From positions 1 through 32,976 of the forward strand of contig JADFZQ010000034.1 of assembly GCA_015232455.1 (NCBI GenBank): DNA of 32,976 nt, in the 5' to 3' direction. Positions 15,476-24,253 of the stretch are shown piece by piece. Below the pieces are notes generated by a model. The model was not told the origin of the DNA, searched no databases, and saw only the letters and a program-made list of their open reading frames with translations. The first letter of the stretch is position 1. Every line of letters starts with the position of its first letter. The position numbers and the translations under genes are program-made. This DNA is from Desulfamplus sp. Lineage in GTDB: Bacteria > Desulfobacterota > Desulfobacteria > Desulfobacterales > Desulfobacteraceae.

Positions 15476-18400
15476 ATGGCAATTCAAGGATTTGATACAA
15501 ATTATTTTATAGACGCTTTATTTGCTTATGCTAAAGAAGAATATAGCGAATGGGCAACAGGAAAAACTACAGACGATCTAAAAGAGCTTTTGGGAAATTT
15601 TTATCCAGATGCAGAAGATGTTGATGCTGCTGCAGAGCAGTTTTACACAGAGTATGGTGCAGCATGGGGACTTGCTCCTAACGCTTATTTTAACGCTGCT
15701 GAATACAGACTTGCTTATGCAGAAAAACAGGTTGCAGAGAATAAAGCATTTACAGTAGATGCTGCCCTTAAAGCTTATGATGCAGAATTAGCAGATGAAG
15801 AGGGAGAGTATCATGGCGATGCTTATGCACATTACCTTGCAGTTGGTGCTGCAATGGGCGTGAACCCATCTAATGCTTTTGACGAGTCAGATTATCTACA
15901 GTCTATTATTGATGGAACAGATAGTGAAATGACAGTTGACGAACTTCGTCAGGCTGCTATTGACGCTGGACTTACTCCAGTTGATTTCTATGTTGATTAT
16001 CCAGAGTATCAGACAGAATATCCTGCAATTCCAGTTACAGGTGATGAACTTGTAAATGTTACTCCTGTTATGACAAGTTTTACACTTACTAACGGGTCAG
16101 ATACTGCTACTGCAAACATTTTTAACGCTCCTCAAGTTTATACTCCTGGTGGAGATGACAGAATCAACTCTCTGCAAGATGAAGATAGACTCACAGGCAC
16201 AGGCACAAATCCAACATTAACAGCGGATCTTGGTAATGCAAATGATAATGGAGCAAGAGTTATTACTCCAGAATTAAATAACATTGAGACTCTTAATGTT
16301 GCTTTCACAGGATCTGATGCTGCTTTTGCTGTTACTACACTTGATCTTCAGGATGAAACAGGACTCAATGCTTTAAATGTTACTCGTATTTCTCAGGCAG
16401 TCAATGGTGCTGAAGTTGCCAATATTATGACAGCACTGACTGATATTTCTATAGCTAACACAAATGCTAACCAAACCGGTGTTGCCGAAGTCTCCTTCAC
16501 TGCTGGCGTTCTTGCTGGTGACAACAGTGCTAACCTGACGATCTCTAATGTTAATGTGAATAACCTTAATATTGGTATGAATACATCTGGTGTTGGAGCT
16601 GTAGTTGCTGGGGCATGGGTACCAGCTTTTGGAGTTGGCACACAAGGGTACGAAAATCTAACTATCAAAAGCAGCGGTGCAGCCAATACTATCGGTGCTT
16701 TGAACGTTCCCATGGACACTGACACTGACAACGTTCTAAAAATCACTGGTGATAAAGATTTAACTCTTGCCCAGACAATCAATGTTGTTAGTCCTACAGG
16801 TGTAATAGAGTCTCAGAATCATACTGGCGGTGTTCAGATGGCAAACGGTCGTTTAGCTGCAATAGATGCTTCTGAATTTACTGGTAACCTGACTTTGAAT
16901 ATTGCAAATGGAAACCTTACAACAAATAAAGCTGGCACATCCGGTGTTGTCCAGAATGTAAGCATAACAGGTGGTACTGGTAACGATACTTTCTACCTTG
17001 CAGATGTTATTCAAGCAGGTGATAGCATAACTGGTGGTGATGGTACTGACACCATGGTTATAGTAAATGGTGGTTCAGTTGGTACTACATCTTCAGTTGT
17101 TGGTTCTGTAGAGACATTAAAGATTGAGCTTAACGCTACCAATGGTCTTGCGGTTGGAACCGCTGCTGCTAACCAGACAGCAACTGTTGATTTTGACAAG
17201 CTTGCCAGCGTAACCAGCATAAGTTTACGTAATGTTTCTAATAGTAATGTTGCTTTCCCTGGTCCTGCTGCTCCTTTTGCAGGTGCTATTGACACATATA
17301 CTCTCAATAATCTTACTGCTGCACAGGCTGCTGCAATATCTATAATGCATTCAGACTCATTGAACAACAACATTCTGAATAACATTATTAATGCCAACCT
17401 TAAGACGGCTACCGGAACTTCAGATACAGTTGCTGTAACAATTTCAGAGGGCGTTAATAACGATCCACGTTTCAACTTTATCCTCAATGCAGCTTCTGTA
17501 GAGAATATTACTCTGGTTGATGCAGATTCTGAGTCAAATACAGTTGCTCTTGGAAACTTTGGTAATCATACAGGTACTCTTACTATTGGCACAACAGCAG
17601 GTACAGGTGTAGCTGGTTCATTCCTAAACCTTGATACTACAGCTACTGGTACTAATGGTGGTGTATATCAGTATTCAACAACAGGTCTTGCTGTTGCAGG
17701 TGCTGCTGATGCTGCAGGTTTCGCTGCAGCCAATGGTCAGATTATTGATCTTAGTGCAGTTGTCAACCCCAACCAGGTAAAAATTGCTGCTGCAACAATC
17801 AATGCATCTGCTGAACTTGGTAATGTTATTGTACGTGTAAGCTCCAATGCTGCTTCTGCAGTAGGTGCTCAGGCAATTACAATGGGTGCAGGTAATGATA
17901 CTGTTATCTTTGATAATGCTGCTGATAACCGTGCAGGTCTCACAATTTCTGATACAGTAGCCGGTGGTGCAGGTACTGGTGACGTTCTGATGATTGATGG
18001 TAACCTTACTGTTGCAGGGCAGATTGCTCTTGGTGCTTCTGAATGGACAAACGTAACTGGCTTTGAGACAATCCGTCTTGTTAATCCAGGACCAGCAGGA
18101 AGTTCATATGCACTTACGCTTACTGACAGTCTTATCACAAACAACAATAACAACGGATCACTTGCAATTGTAAACGATCATGATCCTATAAACGATACTG
18201 GTCGTACAGTTGCTGCTGCTCTTGCATTTAATGTCGCTGCTGTTGGTGCTGGTACGCCTGTTCGTAATAATGCATATAATGCTGCTGGTCAGACTGAAGC
18301 TCCAGTTACTATTGATGCTCGTTCGCTTTCTGCTTCTGCAAAATTCAGTTATAATGGCGAAGAGGGTTCTGATATCGTTAATGTAGCAACTGATACTGCA

Positions 18401-20983
18401 GGCTCATCAACGATAGATCGTATAATCTTCTCTGATGTAAATATTAACGGTAACGCAGTGGTCGATGGTGGAGCTCTTGATAATATCACTGATAACAGAG
18501 GTATTGGTGCTACAACAGCAGGTGTTTTCCCTGGTAATGCTACAATAGCTAATAAAGGTAATGCCGACACTATTGAAGTTCGTAATGCTGCTGTAGTTTC
18601 TCAAGGTGACCTTGCTAACATTAAAAATATTGGAACTCTCTCTTTCACCAATGATACTGCAGTAACTCAGGTAAGCACTCTTCAGCTTAATGATACTATT
18701 GTTGACGCGATGGTTGACAGCTATCAGGCATCTGCATCACGTGCGGCTGCTGCAACTGCATCAACACCTGGTGCTAATGTTGAAGTTCTCCAGATTAATG
18801 CTGTTGATAACATGAATGTTGCTGCCGCAACTGTTGGTATGACTATTGAGGCCGCTTCACTTACTGACAAATCAGATCTTGATATTACACTTGGCCGTGG
18901 TGCAAATAATGTTGCCACTGGTGCTGGTCAGGATCGTGTTGTTCTGCTTGGTAACTATCTTGCTGGTACATACGCAGCGGTTGAAAATGGTGTAAATATT
19001 AATACTCAGAGTACTACTACTGCTGTAGCACGTGCAGTAACCGATACCATTAATATGGGAGCTGGCACTGATACTCTTGTAACTTATGGTGCTATCAACC
19101 TTGCTGGAGCTACTTTAACAGGAATAGAAACTATTGTTGCTAACTCTGCATTGGTACTAACAGCTGCACAATATCGTGCACTGACTTCTCTGACATTTAC
19201 GGGGAACACGACTCATCAATTGCGTATTATCGGTGATGCTGGTGCTGCCCTGGACCTTAGCAAAATATCCCTTGGTACGGTAATGGGTGCTAACGGTAGT
19301 TTAACTATTTCTACACTTGATGCCAATAACGTTGCAATGGTTAATGCACCAACCGGAGCTATTGTTGATAACAGTAATACTGGTGATGTTGTAGTTGGTA
19401 CAGTTGATACAGCTCCAGTTAATAATTCAATTTTAACAAGTGCTACAGTAGCTTTAACAGCTGGTGGTACTTTCACTGGTACATCAGGAGTGAACGATAC
19501 ATTCACCGGTAATACAGCTAGTTTAGTTGGTACAACAGTAACTGGTACTGCTACTGATACTGAGTCGTTGACAATTACTGATGCAGCGGGTGCTGTTCCT
19601 GCAACTATAACAAATATTGACATTGTAAATCTGTTTAATGGCACAAATAACCTCTCATTTGCCGGAATTATTAATGGAGCTACCAATGTTGTAACTGTCA
19701 ATGGTGGAACAGGTGCTGATACTGTAACTTTGGGTGCGGTAGGTCTTACAGCAGGTCTAACAGGTGCTGCCAGCTCAGTTGCTCTTGGTGCCGGCAATGA
19801 TACCTTGTCGCTTCAGGGTACACGTACCGGTTCGCTCCTCGGTGGTGACGGTACTGACACCTTGACTCTAACGGCTGCTTCAGATCTTTCAGGTGCCACA
19901 CTTAGCAGCTTTGAAACACTTACAGGTAACTTTACGTTATCTGTGACTGCTGCTCAGTATGCTGGCTTCACAACCATGACAGATTCTGCAATCATAACTC
20001 TGACAACAGCCGGTAGTGTTACTACTCAGGCGGGTGCACCTTTGCTCACATTGGCAAACGGTACAAATACTGTAAATGCAAGTGCCGCCGCTTCTTATGG
20101 TCTTGTTGGTGGTACAGGGGCTGACACATTTGCATTTGGTGCTACACTGACTGCTGGTGATACAGTTACAGCTGGTACTGGAACTGATATAATCACTGTG
20201 ACAGGTGCTGCAACTGGTTCCAATAATATTACTGCTGTAGAGACCATCCAGGTAAATTACGCAACTGCAGCTACCTTTACAACTGGTGCTATAACTCCGG
20301 GCGTTGCATCTACTATTACTGCTGCCGGTTCAACAGCAGCGGCGACAATTGATGCTCGTGATTATGTGGTTGCCACAAGTCTGGGTATCACCGACGGTGC
20401 AGCTAATGATATTCTCTACGTTCCTACAACTGTGGCAGGTCGTGCACTTACGACTGTAACATTGTCAGGAGGTGGTTCGGATACCGTGTTCCTCAATGAT
20501 TTAGTACACCTTGCTGCAAGTTCAACCGGTGCTACAATCACCAACTTTACGACTGGTGTCGTAGCCGGAGCTGATGTTCTTGATCTCAACTTTGATGTAA
20601 CAGCCTCTACTGCTTCTTATAATGGTGGTTACAATGTTATTACTGCTGCTGCTGCCGCTGCTACTGTAGTTAATGACACTGCTGTTCTGACAGTATTTGA
20701 AGTAAATCAGGTTGCTGGAGCTACTACATCGCTGACCGATGTAGCAGACGGTGGTGCTGTTGAACAGGCATTAGCTGCCGCTTTTGGTACTGTAACAAAT
20801 GCAGGTAGTTTTGAAGCTGCTGTTATTCTTTATGGTGCTGGAGCAGCAGCTGGCAATGCAGGTATCTATTCAGTCACATTTACTGGCGCTGCAGATGCTA
20901 TAACTGGCAACATGACTGTTGAGCTGATTGGTGTTGTTAATAGTGTTACTGCGGATTCTTTCGTGTCCAGCAACATCGCTTAA
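15476..20983 (+). CDS. Giant S-layer/RTX-like surface protein
   Basis: This 1835-residue acidic protein is dominated by Ala, Thr, Gly, Asn, Val and Asp and has no cysteine. The first ~185 residues are helical, with Tyr/Ala-rich units (YFNAAEYRLAYAEKQ, HYLAVGAAMGVNPSNAFDESDY) like those at the N-terminus of many RTX and S-layer proteins. The rest is a long beta-solenoid-like array with scattered calcium-binding RTX nonapeptides: GGTGNDTFYLADV (~500), MGAGNDTVIF (~802), NGGTGADTVTL (~1409), LGAGNDTLSLQ (~1437), GGDGTDTLTL (~1457) and GGTGADTFAF (~1545). There is no Sec signal peptide, so type I export by an uncleaved C-terminal signal is likely; no exporter genes are in the window. AGGAGAG precedes the ATG and a strong terminator follows, as expected for a highly expressed monocistronic gene. 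Confidence 0.88.
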   Translation: MAIQGFDTNYFIDALFAYAKEEYSEWATGKTTDDLKELLGNFYPDAEDVDAAAEQFYTEYGAAWGLAPNAYFNAAEYRLAYAEKQVAENKAFTVDAALKAYDAELADEEGEYHGDAYAHYLAVGAAMGVNPSNAFDESDYLQSIIDGTDSEMTVDELRQAAIDAGLTPVDFYVDYPEYQTEYPAIPVTGDELVNVTPVMTSFTLTNGSDTATANIFNAPQVYTPGGDDRINSLQDEDRLTGTGTNPTLTADLGNANDNGARVITPELNNIETLNVAFTGSDAAFAVTTLDLQDETGLNALNVTRISQAVNGAEVANIMTALTDISIANTNANQTGVAEVSFTAGVLAGDNSANLTISNVNVNNLNIGMNTSGVGAVVAGAWVPAFGVGTQGYENLTIKSSGAANTIGALNVPMDTDTDNVLKITGDKDLTLAQTINVVSPTGVIESQNHTGGVQMANGRLAAIDASEFTGNLTLNIANGNLTTNKAGTSGVVQNVSITGGTGNDTFYLADVIQAGDSITGGDGTDTMVIVNGGSVGTTSSVVGSVETLKIELNATNGLAVGTAAANQTATVDFDKLASVTSISLRNVSNSNVAFPGPAAPFAGAIDTYTLNNLTAAQAAAISIMHSDSLNNNILNNIINANLKTATGTSDTVAVTISEGVNNDPRFNFILNAASVENITLVDADSESNTVALGNFGNHTGTLTIGTTAGTGVAGSFLNLDTTATGTNGGVYQYSTTGLAVAGAADAAGFAAANGQIIDLSAVVNPNQVKIAAATINASAELGNVIVRVSSNAASAVGAQAITMGAGNDTVIFDNAADNRAGLTISDTVAGGAGTGDVLMIDGNLTVAGQIALGASEWTNVTGFETIRLVNPGPAGSSYALTLTDSLITNNNNNGSLAIVNDHDPINDTGRTVAAALAFNVAAVGAGTPVRNNAYNAAGQTEAPVTIDARSLSASAKFSYNGEEGSDIVNVATDTAGSSTIDRIIFSDVNINGNAVVDGGALDNITDNRGIGATTAGVFPGNATIANKGNADTIEVRNAAVVSQGDLANIKNIGTLSFTNDTAVTQVSTLQLNDTIVDAMVDSYQASASRAAAATASTPGANVEVLQINAVDNMNVAAATVGMTIEAASLTDKSDLDITLGRGANNVATGAGQDRVVLLGNYLAGTYAAVENGVNINTQSTTTAVARAVTDTINMGAGTDTLVTYGAINLAGATLTGIETIVANSALVLTAAQYRALTSLTFTGNTTHQLRIIGDAGAALDLSKISLGTVMGANGSLTISTLDANNVAMVNAPTGAIVDNSNTGDVVVGTVDTAPVNNSILTSATVALTAGGTFTGTSGVNDTFTGNTASLVGTTVTGTATDTESLTITDAAGAVPATITNIDIVNLFNGTNNLSFAGIINGATNVVTVNGGTGADTVTLGAVGLTAGLTGAASSVALGAGNDTLSLQGTRTGSLLGGDGTDTLTLTAASDLSGATLSSFETLTGNFTLSVTAAQYAGFTTMTDSAIITLTTAGSVTTQAGAPLLTLANGTNTVNASAAASYGLVGGTGADTFAFGATLTAGDTVTAGTGTDIITVTGAATGSNNITAVETIQVNYATAATFTTGAITPGVASTITAAGSTAAATIDARDYVVATSLGITDGAANDILYVPTTVAGRALTTVTLSGGGSDTVFLNDLVHLAASSTGATITNFTTGVVAGADVLDLNFDVTASTASYNGGYNVITAAAAAATVVNDTAVLTVFEVNQVAGATTSLTDVADGGAVEQALAAAFGTVTNAGSFEAAVILYGAGAAAGNAGIYSVTFTGAADAITGNMTVELIGVVNSVTADSFVSSNIA

Positions 20984-21061
20984 TAATATTAAAAAACCGA
21001 CTTCGTTTAGTCGCCAAAGGTCTTTATCCTTATAGTTTAACCAAGAAGGTCTAAAAACTTA

Positions 21062-21096
21062 AACCCCACTGCTCAAAAGGCAGTGGGGTTTTTTGT
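21062..21096 (+). terminator. Intrinsic terminator of surface-protein gene
   Basis: AACCCCACTGC (21062-21072) and GCAGTGGGGTT (21080-21090) form a perfect 11-bp stem with a 7-nt loop, followed by TTTTGTTG. It lies 79 bp after the stop codon of the surface protein. Confidence 0.9.
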
Positions 21097-21130
21097 TGTA
21101 TGAAGGGGGAATTGGGGACAGGTAGGTAAT

Positions 21131-21225
21131 TGTCTAAATCAGGATGGTCAGGATTAAAGGATAAAGCAGGATTGGGTTTATCTTGCTTTATCCTTTTTTT
21201 ATTTTGGGTAGCTTGATTTTGATTA
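21131..21225 (+). repeat. ~95-bp dispersed repeat, copy A
   Basis: This copy begins TGTCTAAATCAGGATGGTCA and ends TAGCTTGATTTTGATTA. The centre pairs AAAGGATAAAGCA with TGCTTTATCCTTT-like sequence, and the outer ATCAGGATGGTCA is partly complementary to the end, giving a long hairpin. The same sequence recurs at 22287, 23514 and 24254, always in this orientation. Copy A abuts the 3' end of the minus-strand nuclease-like gene. Confidence 0.85.
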
Positions 21226-21233
21226 TCTGGTGG

Positions 21234-22226
21234 TTATAACTTAATCTGCTTTTCAAGCTCTTTAAGCATGGCTTTTAGCTCTTCAATGCTCTTAGCTCTT
21301 AGCTCTTTTTTGGTTCCTGTTTTACATTTCAAGATTTTTTGCAATGCTGTTATGCTGCCGATTAGTTCGCCTTCTTGTCGTCCTTTCTGGAGTCCTTTTT
21401 CTTCACCTTTTTGTATTCCTTTTTGTATTCCTTTTTGTATTCCTTTTTGTATTCCTTTTTGTATTCCTTCTTGCAGTCCTTCTTCTCGTCCTTTGTCTTT
21501 TCCTAATATAAACTGTGCATGAAACTCAGGAGGAAAATGGTCTTTAAGAAACATCTCATGTGTGTATGGCATAATATTAACCCCCTCTAATGAATAGTGG
21601 TTATAAAGTTCATTCAGGTATGAACTGACCTTTTTAAGCAGCCAGCCGTCTTGTTTAAGTCTTGCAGTGCTTTTTGCTATCTGTTCTGTTTTATTTGAAA
21701 ATAATCCCAAAATCGGATGGTCAAAGTTATTTGTAACTATAAACCTGACTGGTGTAAGTATCTTAAAGTCATATATTCTGTTCTCTGAAATACACTCCAA
21801 GAACTCTGTATTTTTGTATCTGCTGAACAGCTTTTCTGGTAGATGATGAGTTACAGCATAGAGATTTATCTTTTCTGCTTTATCTTCAAGGTTTCTCATC
21901 TTTTTGTAGTTGGTAAAGTGTCCGTAAAACTCCTCAAGTGCTTCCATGTTAAACGATTCGTTAAATGACTTGAATGATATGAGGTTATGAACATTTAAAT
22001 TTTCAAACCCTTGGTAGTAATCAATATTAACATCATCAAAGTTTATAGGTTCATCTTCTAATTTGGTTACAACAACCATATCAAGCCGCTGGACTTTTAA
22101 GGAGAGGTCAACTTCAACTGTTACTTCGCACTTAAGCCTCTCAAAAAGCGGGGCAACCATCAAGCCCCAGAGGCGGTGCCAGTTTGTTTTGTTCTCTTTG
22201 TCTGTTTTTTCTCTATGCTTTTTCAT
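21234..22226 (-). CDS. PD-(D/E)XK-like (Rpn-type) protein with IQKG repeats
   Basis: This 330-residue soluble protein has an N-terminal PD-(D/E)XK-like core: HRLWGLMVAPLFE, then RLDMVVV with D49, then LISFKSFNESF with K86, though the usual acidic residue two before the Lys is Ser84. A central region contains NLYAVTHHLPEKLF and TPVRFIVTNN. The C-terminal ~90 residues carry the KGxxxG-type charged helix common in Rpn/recombination-promoting nuclease families, here with five exact IQKG repeats (255-274), followed by ELIGSITALQKIL. Activity is uncertain because of the Glu-to-Ser change. It is bracketed by repeat copies A and B, and a decayed duplicate lies at 23609-24190. Confidence 0.75.
   Translation of the reverse strand: MKKHREKTDKENKTNWHRLWGLMVAPLFERLKCEVTVEVDLSLKVQRLDMVVVTKLEDEPINFDDVNIDYYQGFENLNVHNLISFKSFNESFNMEALEEFYGHFTNYKKMRNLEDKAEKINLYAVTHHLPEKLFSRYKNTEFLECISENRIYDFKILTPVRFIVTNNFDHPILGLFSNKTEQIAKSTARLKQDGWLLKKVSSYLNELYNHYSLEGVNIMPYTHEMFLKDHFPPEFHAQFILGKDKGREEGLQEGIQKGIQKGIQKGIQKGIQKGEEKGLQKGRQEGELIGSITALQKILKCKTGTKKELRAKSIEELKAMLKELEKQIKL
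21405..21464. repeat. 12-bp tandem repeat encoding IQKG units
   Basis: Five consecutive 12-bp units (TTTTTGTATTCC on the plus strand) encode IQKG x5 on the minus strand. The unit is a multiple of three, so gain or loss changes protein length without shifting the frame. Degenerate units with CAGTCC or CTTCACC flank it. Confidence 0.85.
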
Positions 22227-22232
22227 GGTTGT

Positions 22233-22261
22233 AATTTAATCAGAGAGAGGGGATTTTGCAA
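22233..22261 (-). promoter_or_regulatory. Putative promoter abutting the nuclease-like start codon
   Basis: On the minus strand TTGCAA (22256-22261) and TAAATT (22233-22238) are 17 bp apart. The -10-like box lies only 6 nt before the ATG and no ribosome site is visible, so the transcript might be leaderless. The same arrangement is kept in the decayed copy near 24200-24240. Confidence 0.4.
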
Positions 22262-22286
22262 GGGGAAATTAGGAGGCGGTTTTTTT

Positions 22287-22380
22287 TGTCTGAATCAGGA
22301 TGGTCAGAATAAAAGGATAAAGCAGGATTCGGTTTATCTTGCTTTATCCTTTTTTACCTTGGGTAGCTTGATTCTGATTT
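22287..22380 (+). repeat. ~95-bp dispersed repeat, copy B
   Basis: Same element and orientation as copy A: it begins TGTCTGAATCAGGATGGTCA, has the AAAGGATAAAGCA/TGCTTTATCCTTT core and ends GCTTGATTCTGATT. It lies between the start of the minus-strand nuclease-like gene and the start of the plus-strand gene pair. Confidence 0.85.
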
Positions 22381-22422
22381 CATGTTGTCTTTCTGGTTGG
22401 TCGTGGTTATAATGAGATTATA

Positions 22423-22441
22423 CATTTAACCGATTAATTGG
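22423..22441 (+). repeat. Duplicated upstream block, first copy
   Basis: CATTTAACCGATTAATTGG here is identical to 22908-22926. In both places GGGT or AGGT and then TTATGGAA follow, so the two genes of this pair have paralogous 5' regions. It probably carries promoter or translation signals copied by duplication. Confidence 0.75.
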
Positions 22442-22450
22442 GGGTGGGTT

Positions 22451-22477
22451 ATGGAACAGGCATTAAGGAGGCTATAA
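22451..22477 (+). CDS. Eight-codon leader frame upstream of unknown gene
   Basis: ATG GAA CAG GCA TTA AGG AGG CTA TAA encodes MEQALRRL. It starts exactly where the DUF3782-like gene starts relative to its own copy of the 5' block, and it ends 3 nt before the next ATG. The AGGAGG that serves the downstream gene lies inside it. It may be a translated leader coupled to the next gene, or a remnant of a truncated paralogue. Confidence 0.35.
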   Translation: MEQALRRL

Positions 22478-22480
22478 ATT

Positions 22481-22897
22481 ATGATAATAGATGAAAAAAA
22501 AATCAAAATAATAAAAAGAGAGCATTTAGATTCGTTTTTGACTACCTCTAACTCCCATAACTTTTTTAATAAATATGGATTCATGGAAGGAGAGGATATC
22601 CTTGATTGTGAAAAAGAAATTTTGCAAGAATTGCTTAACAACATAGCTAAAAAAGCTCCTAAGTTTGGTCGTTTTTATCTTTCTGTATTTTCTACATCCC
22701 ATAACCCTTATTACATTACTTTCATTGATGAAGATAAGGAAAAAGAGAGTGAAGTTTCTTTAAAGCCTTTTTGTACAAGTCGTAGGCTTAATGATTTTAC
22801 AAAAATAGAACAGATTTATATAGAAAAAGAATTAGAACCTATTATAGAAGAAGAGATTCGGAAAATGAGAGAAAAATTGGGATATAAAATCAACTGA
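22481..22897 (+). CDS. Small hypothetical protein in repeat-bracketed pair
   Basis: This 138-residue, strongly charged soluble protein has no membrane segment. Visible features are a Lys/Ile-rich start, a central aromatic strand region (FGRFYLSVFSTSHNPYYITFIDEDKEKE) and a Glu/Lys-rich C-terminal helix (KELEPIIEEEIRKMREKLG). I do not recognise the family. AAGGAGG lies 10 nt before the ATG. It ends 38 bp before the DUF3782-like gene and shares a duplicated 5' block with it, so the two may form a small operon bracketed by repeat copies B and C. Confidence 0.65.
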   Translation: MIIDEKKIKIIKREHLDSFLTTSNSHNFFNKYGFMEGEDILDCEKEILQELLNNIAKKAPKFGRFYLSVFSTSHNPYYITFIDEDKEKESEVSLKPFCTSRRLNDFTKIEQIYIEKELEPIIEEEIRKMREKLGYKIN

Positions 22898-22907
22898 TAA
22901 ATTTCTG

Positions 22908-22926
22908 CATTTAACCGATTAATTGG
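22908..22926 (+). repeat. Duplicated upstream block, second copy
   Basis: CATTTAACCGATTAATTGG is identical to 22423-22441. Here the block ends in the ribosome site GGAGG, 6 nt before the ATG of the DUF3782-like gene. Confidence 0.75.
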
Positions 22927-22935
22927 AGGTTGCTT

Positions 22936-23511
22936 ATGGAAGAATCGTTAAAATTAGATGCGGTTGCTTTTTTTAAAGAAGTTAGAGATTTATATAAAGA
23001 GACGGACAGACAGTTTAGAGAGATGTCAAAAGAACTTAGAGAGATGTCAAAAGAGACAGACAGGAAATTTAAAGAAACGGATAAACAAACCGGGAAGCTG
23101 ACCAACCGTCTTGGTGAATTTATAGAGGAGATGGTTAGACCAGGGGCTGTCAGGTTATTCAGGGAGCGTGGAATCAATGTTCATGTGGTTTCAAGAAATG
23201 TTACTGCAGAACGTGATGGTGAAGCAGCCGAGATTGATTTACTTGTAGTCAATGACGGTGAGATGATAGTTGTTGAGTGCAAAAGTTCTCTTTCAATTGA
23301 TGATGTGAACGAACATCTTGAAAGGCTTGGCAAGGTAAAACGATTGTTTCCGCATTATCGTGATATGAAGGTAATGGGGGCGGTTGCGGCAATGGTGATT
23401 CCTGAAAATGTTGGAAAGTATGCTTATAAAAAAGGTTTTTTTGTGCTGTGCCAGAGCGGAGATAATATGGTTATTTTGAATGATGCGAAGTTTGAGCCAA
23501 AGGTGTGGTAG
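22936..23511 (+). CDS. DUF3782-like PD-(D/E)XK nuclease-fold protein
   Basis: This 191-residue protein has a coiled-coil N-terminal half (~11-60, heptads of KETDRQF, REMSKEL, KETDRKF) and a nuclease-fold C-terminal half with EIDLLVV (99-105; D101) and VVECKSS (112-118; E114, K116), matching the D...ExK arrangement. The ending PEGFQPKRW-like KFEPKVW is typical of the DUF3782 group. I start it at the ATG at 22936, 6 nt after GGAGG; an in-frame TTG at 22930 would overlap the ribosome site. Members are found scattered with repeats in many bacteria; the biological role is not known to me. It is followed 3 bp after its stop by repeat copy C. Confidence 0.82.
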   Translation: MEESLKLDAVAFFKEVRDLYKETDRQFREMSKELREMSKETDRKFKETDKQTGKLTNRLGEFIEEMVRPGAVRLFRERGINVHVVSRNVTAERDGEAAEIDLLVVNDGEMIVVECKSSLSIDDVNEHLERLGKVKRLFPHYRDMKVMGAVAAMVIPENVGKYAYKKGFFVLCQSGDNMVILNDAKFEPKVW

Positions 23512-23513
23512 TG

Positions 23514-23608
23514 TGTCTGAATCAGGATGGTCAGGATTAAAGGATAAAGCAGGGTTGGGTTTATGCTTGCTTTATCCTTTTTTATCTTGGGTGTCTTGAT
23601 TGTGATTA
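23514..23608 (+). repeat. ~95-bp dispersed repeat, copy C
   Basis: Same element and orientation as copies A and B, with an extra base in the TTATGCTTGC part and GTGTCTTGATTGTGATT at the end. It begins right after the stop of the DUF3782-like gene, and its far end is fused to the truncated nuclease-like pseudogene. Confidence 0.85.
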
Positions 23609-24190
23609 TTGTTTAAGTCTTTCAGTACTTTTTATTATCTGCTCTGTTTTATTTGAAAATAACCCCAAAATCGGGTGGTCAAAGTTATTTGTAACTATAA
23701 ATCAAACAGGCGTAAATACATTTAAATCATAAATCCTATTTTCTGTAATGCAATCAAAAAACTTTGTATTTTTGTATCTGTTGAATAGCTTTTCTGGAAA
23801 ATGGTGCGTTACGGCATAAAGATTTATCTTTTCTGGTTTATCTTCAAGATTTCTCATCTTTTTGTAATTTGTGAAATGCCCGTAAAATTCCTCAATTGCT
23901 GTTTGGTTAAATGATTCGTTGAAGGATTTGAACGATATGAGGTTATGCTCGTTCAGGTTCTCAAATCCTTGATAGTAATCAATATTAACATCATCAAAGT
24001 TTACAGGCTCATCTTCTAATTTAGTTACAACAACCATATCAAGCAGCTGTTATTTTAAGGAGAGGTCAAACTCAACTGTTACTTCGCACTTAAGTTTTTC
24101 AAAAAGATGTGCAACCATCAGTCCCCACAGGCGATGCCAGTTTGTTTTGTTCTCTTTGTCTGTGTTGTCTGTCTTTGTTGTATTTTTCAT
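23609..24190 (-). pseudogene. Decayed, truncated duplicate of the PD-(D/E)XK-like gene
   Basis: Reading from the ATG at 24190, the translation parallels residues 1 to ~193 of the intact gene at 21234-22226 (TNWHRLWGLMV, EFYGHFTNYKKMRNLED, NLYAVTHH). It has a stop after DLSLK (near 24054), another after FTPV (near 23702), and loss of everything after the EQIxKSTxRLKQ region, where the sequence runs straight into repeat copy C. The C-terminal IQKG region is gone. The 5' flank is also duplicated. An open stretch remains at 23702-24037, but the gene is broken. Confidence 0.85.
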
Positions 24191-24253
24191 GGGTATAATT
24201 AAATCAGAGATAGGGAATTTTGCAAGGGGAAATTGGGAGGCGGTTTTTTATGT

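Noticed and set aside
16373-19797. Several minus-strand open frames under the giant surface protein
   Set aside because: They are antisense shadows produced by the Ala/Thr/Val-rich codon pattern; none has a ribosome site or recognisable domain.
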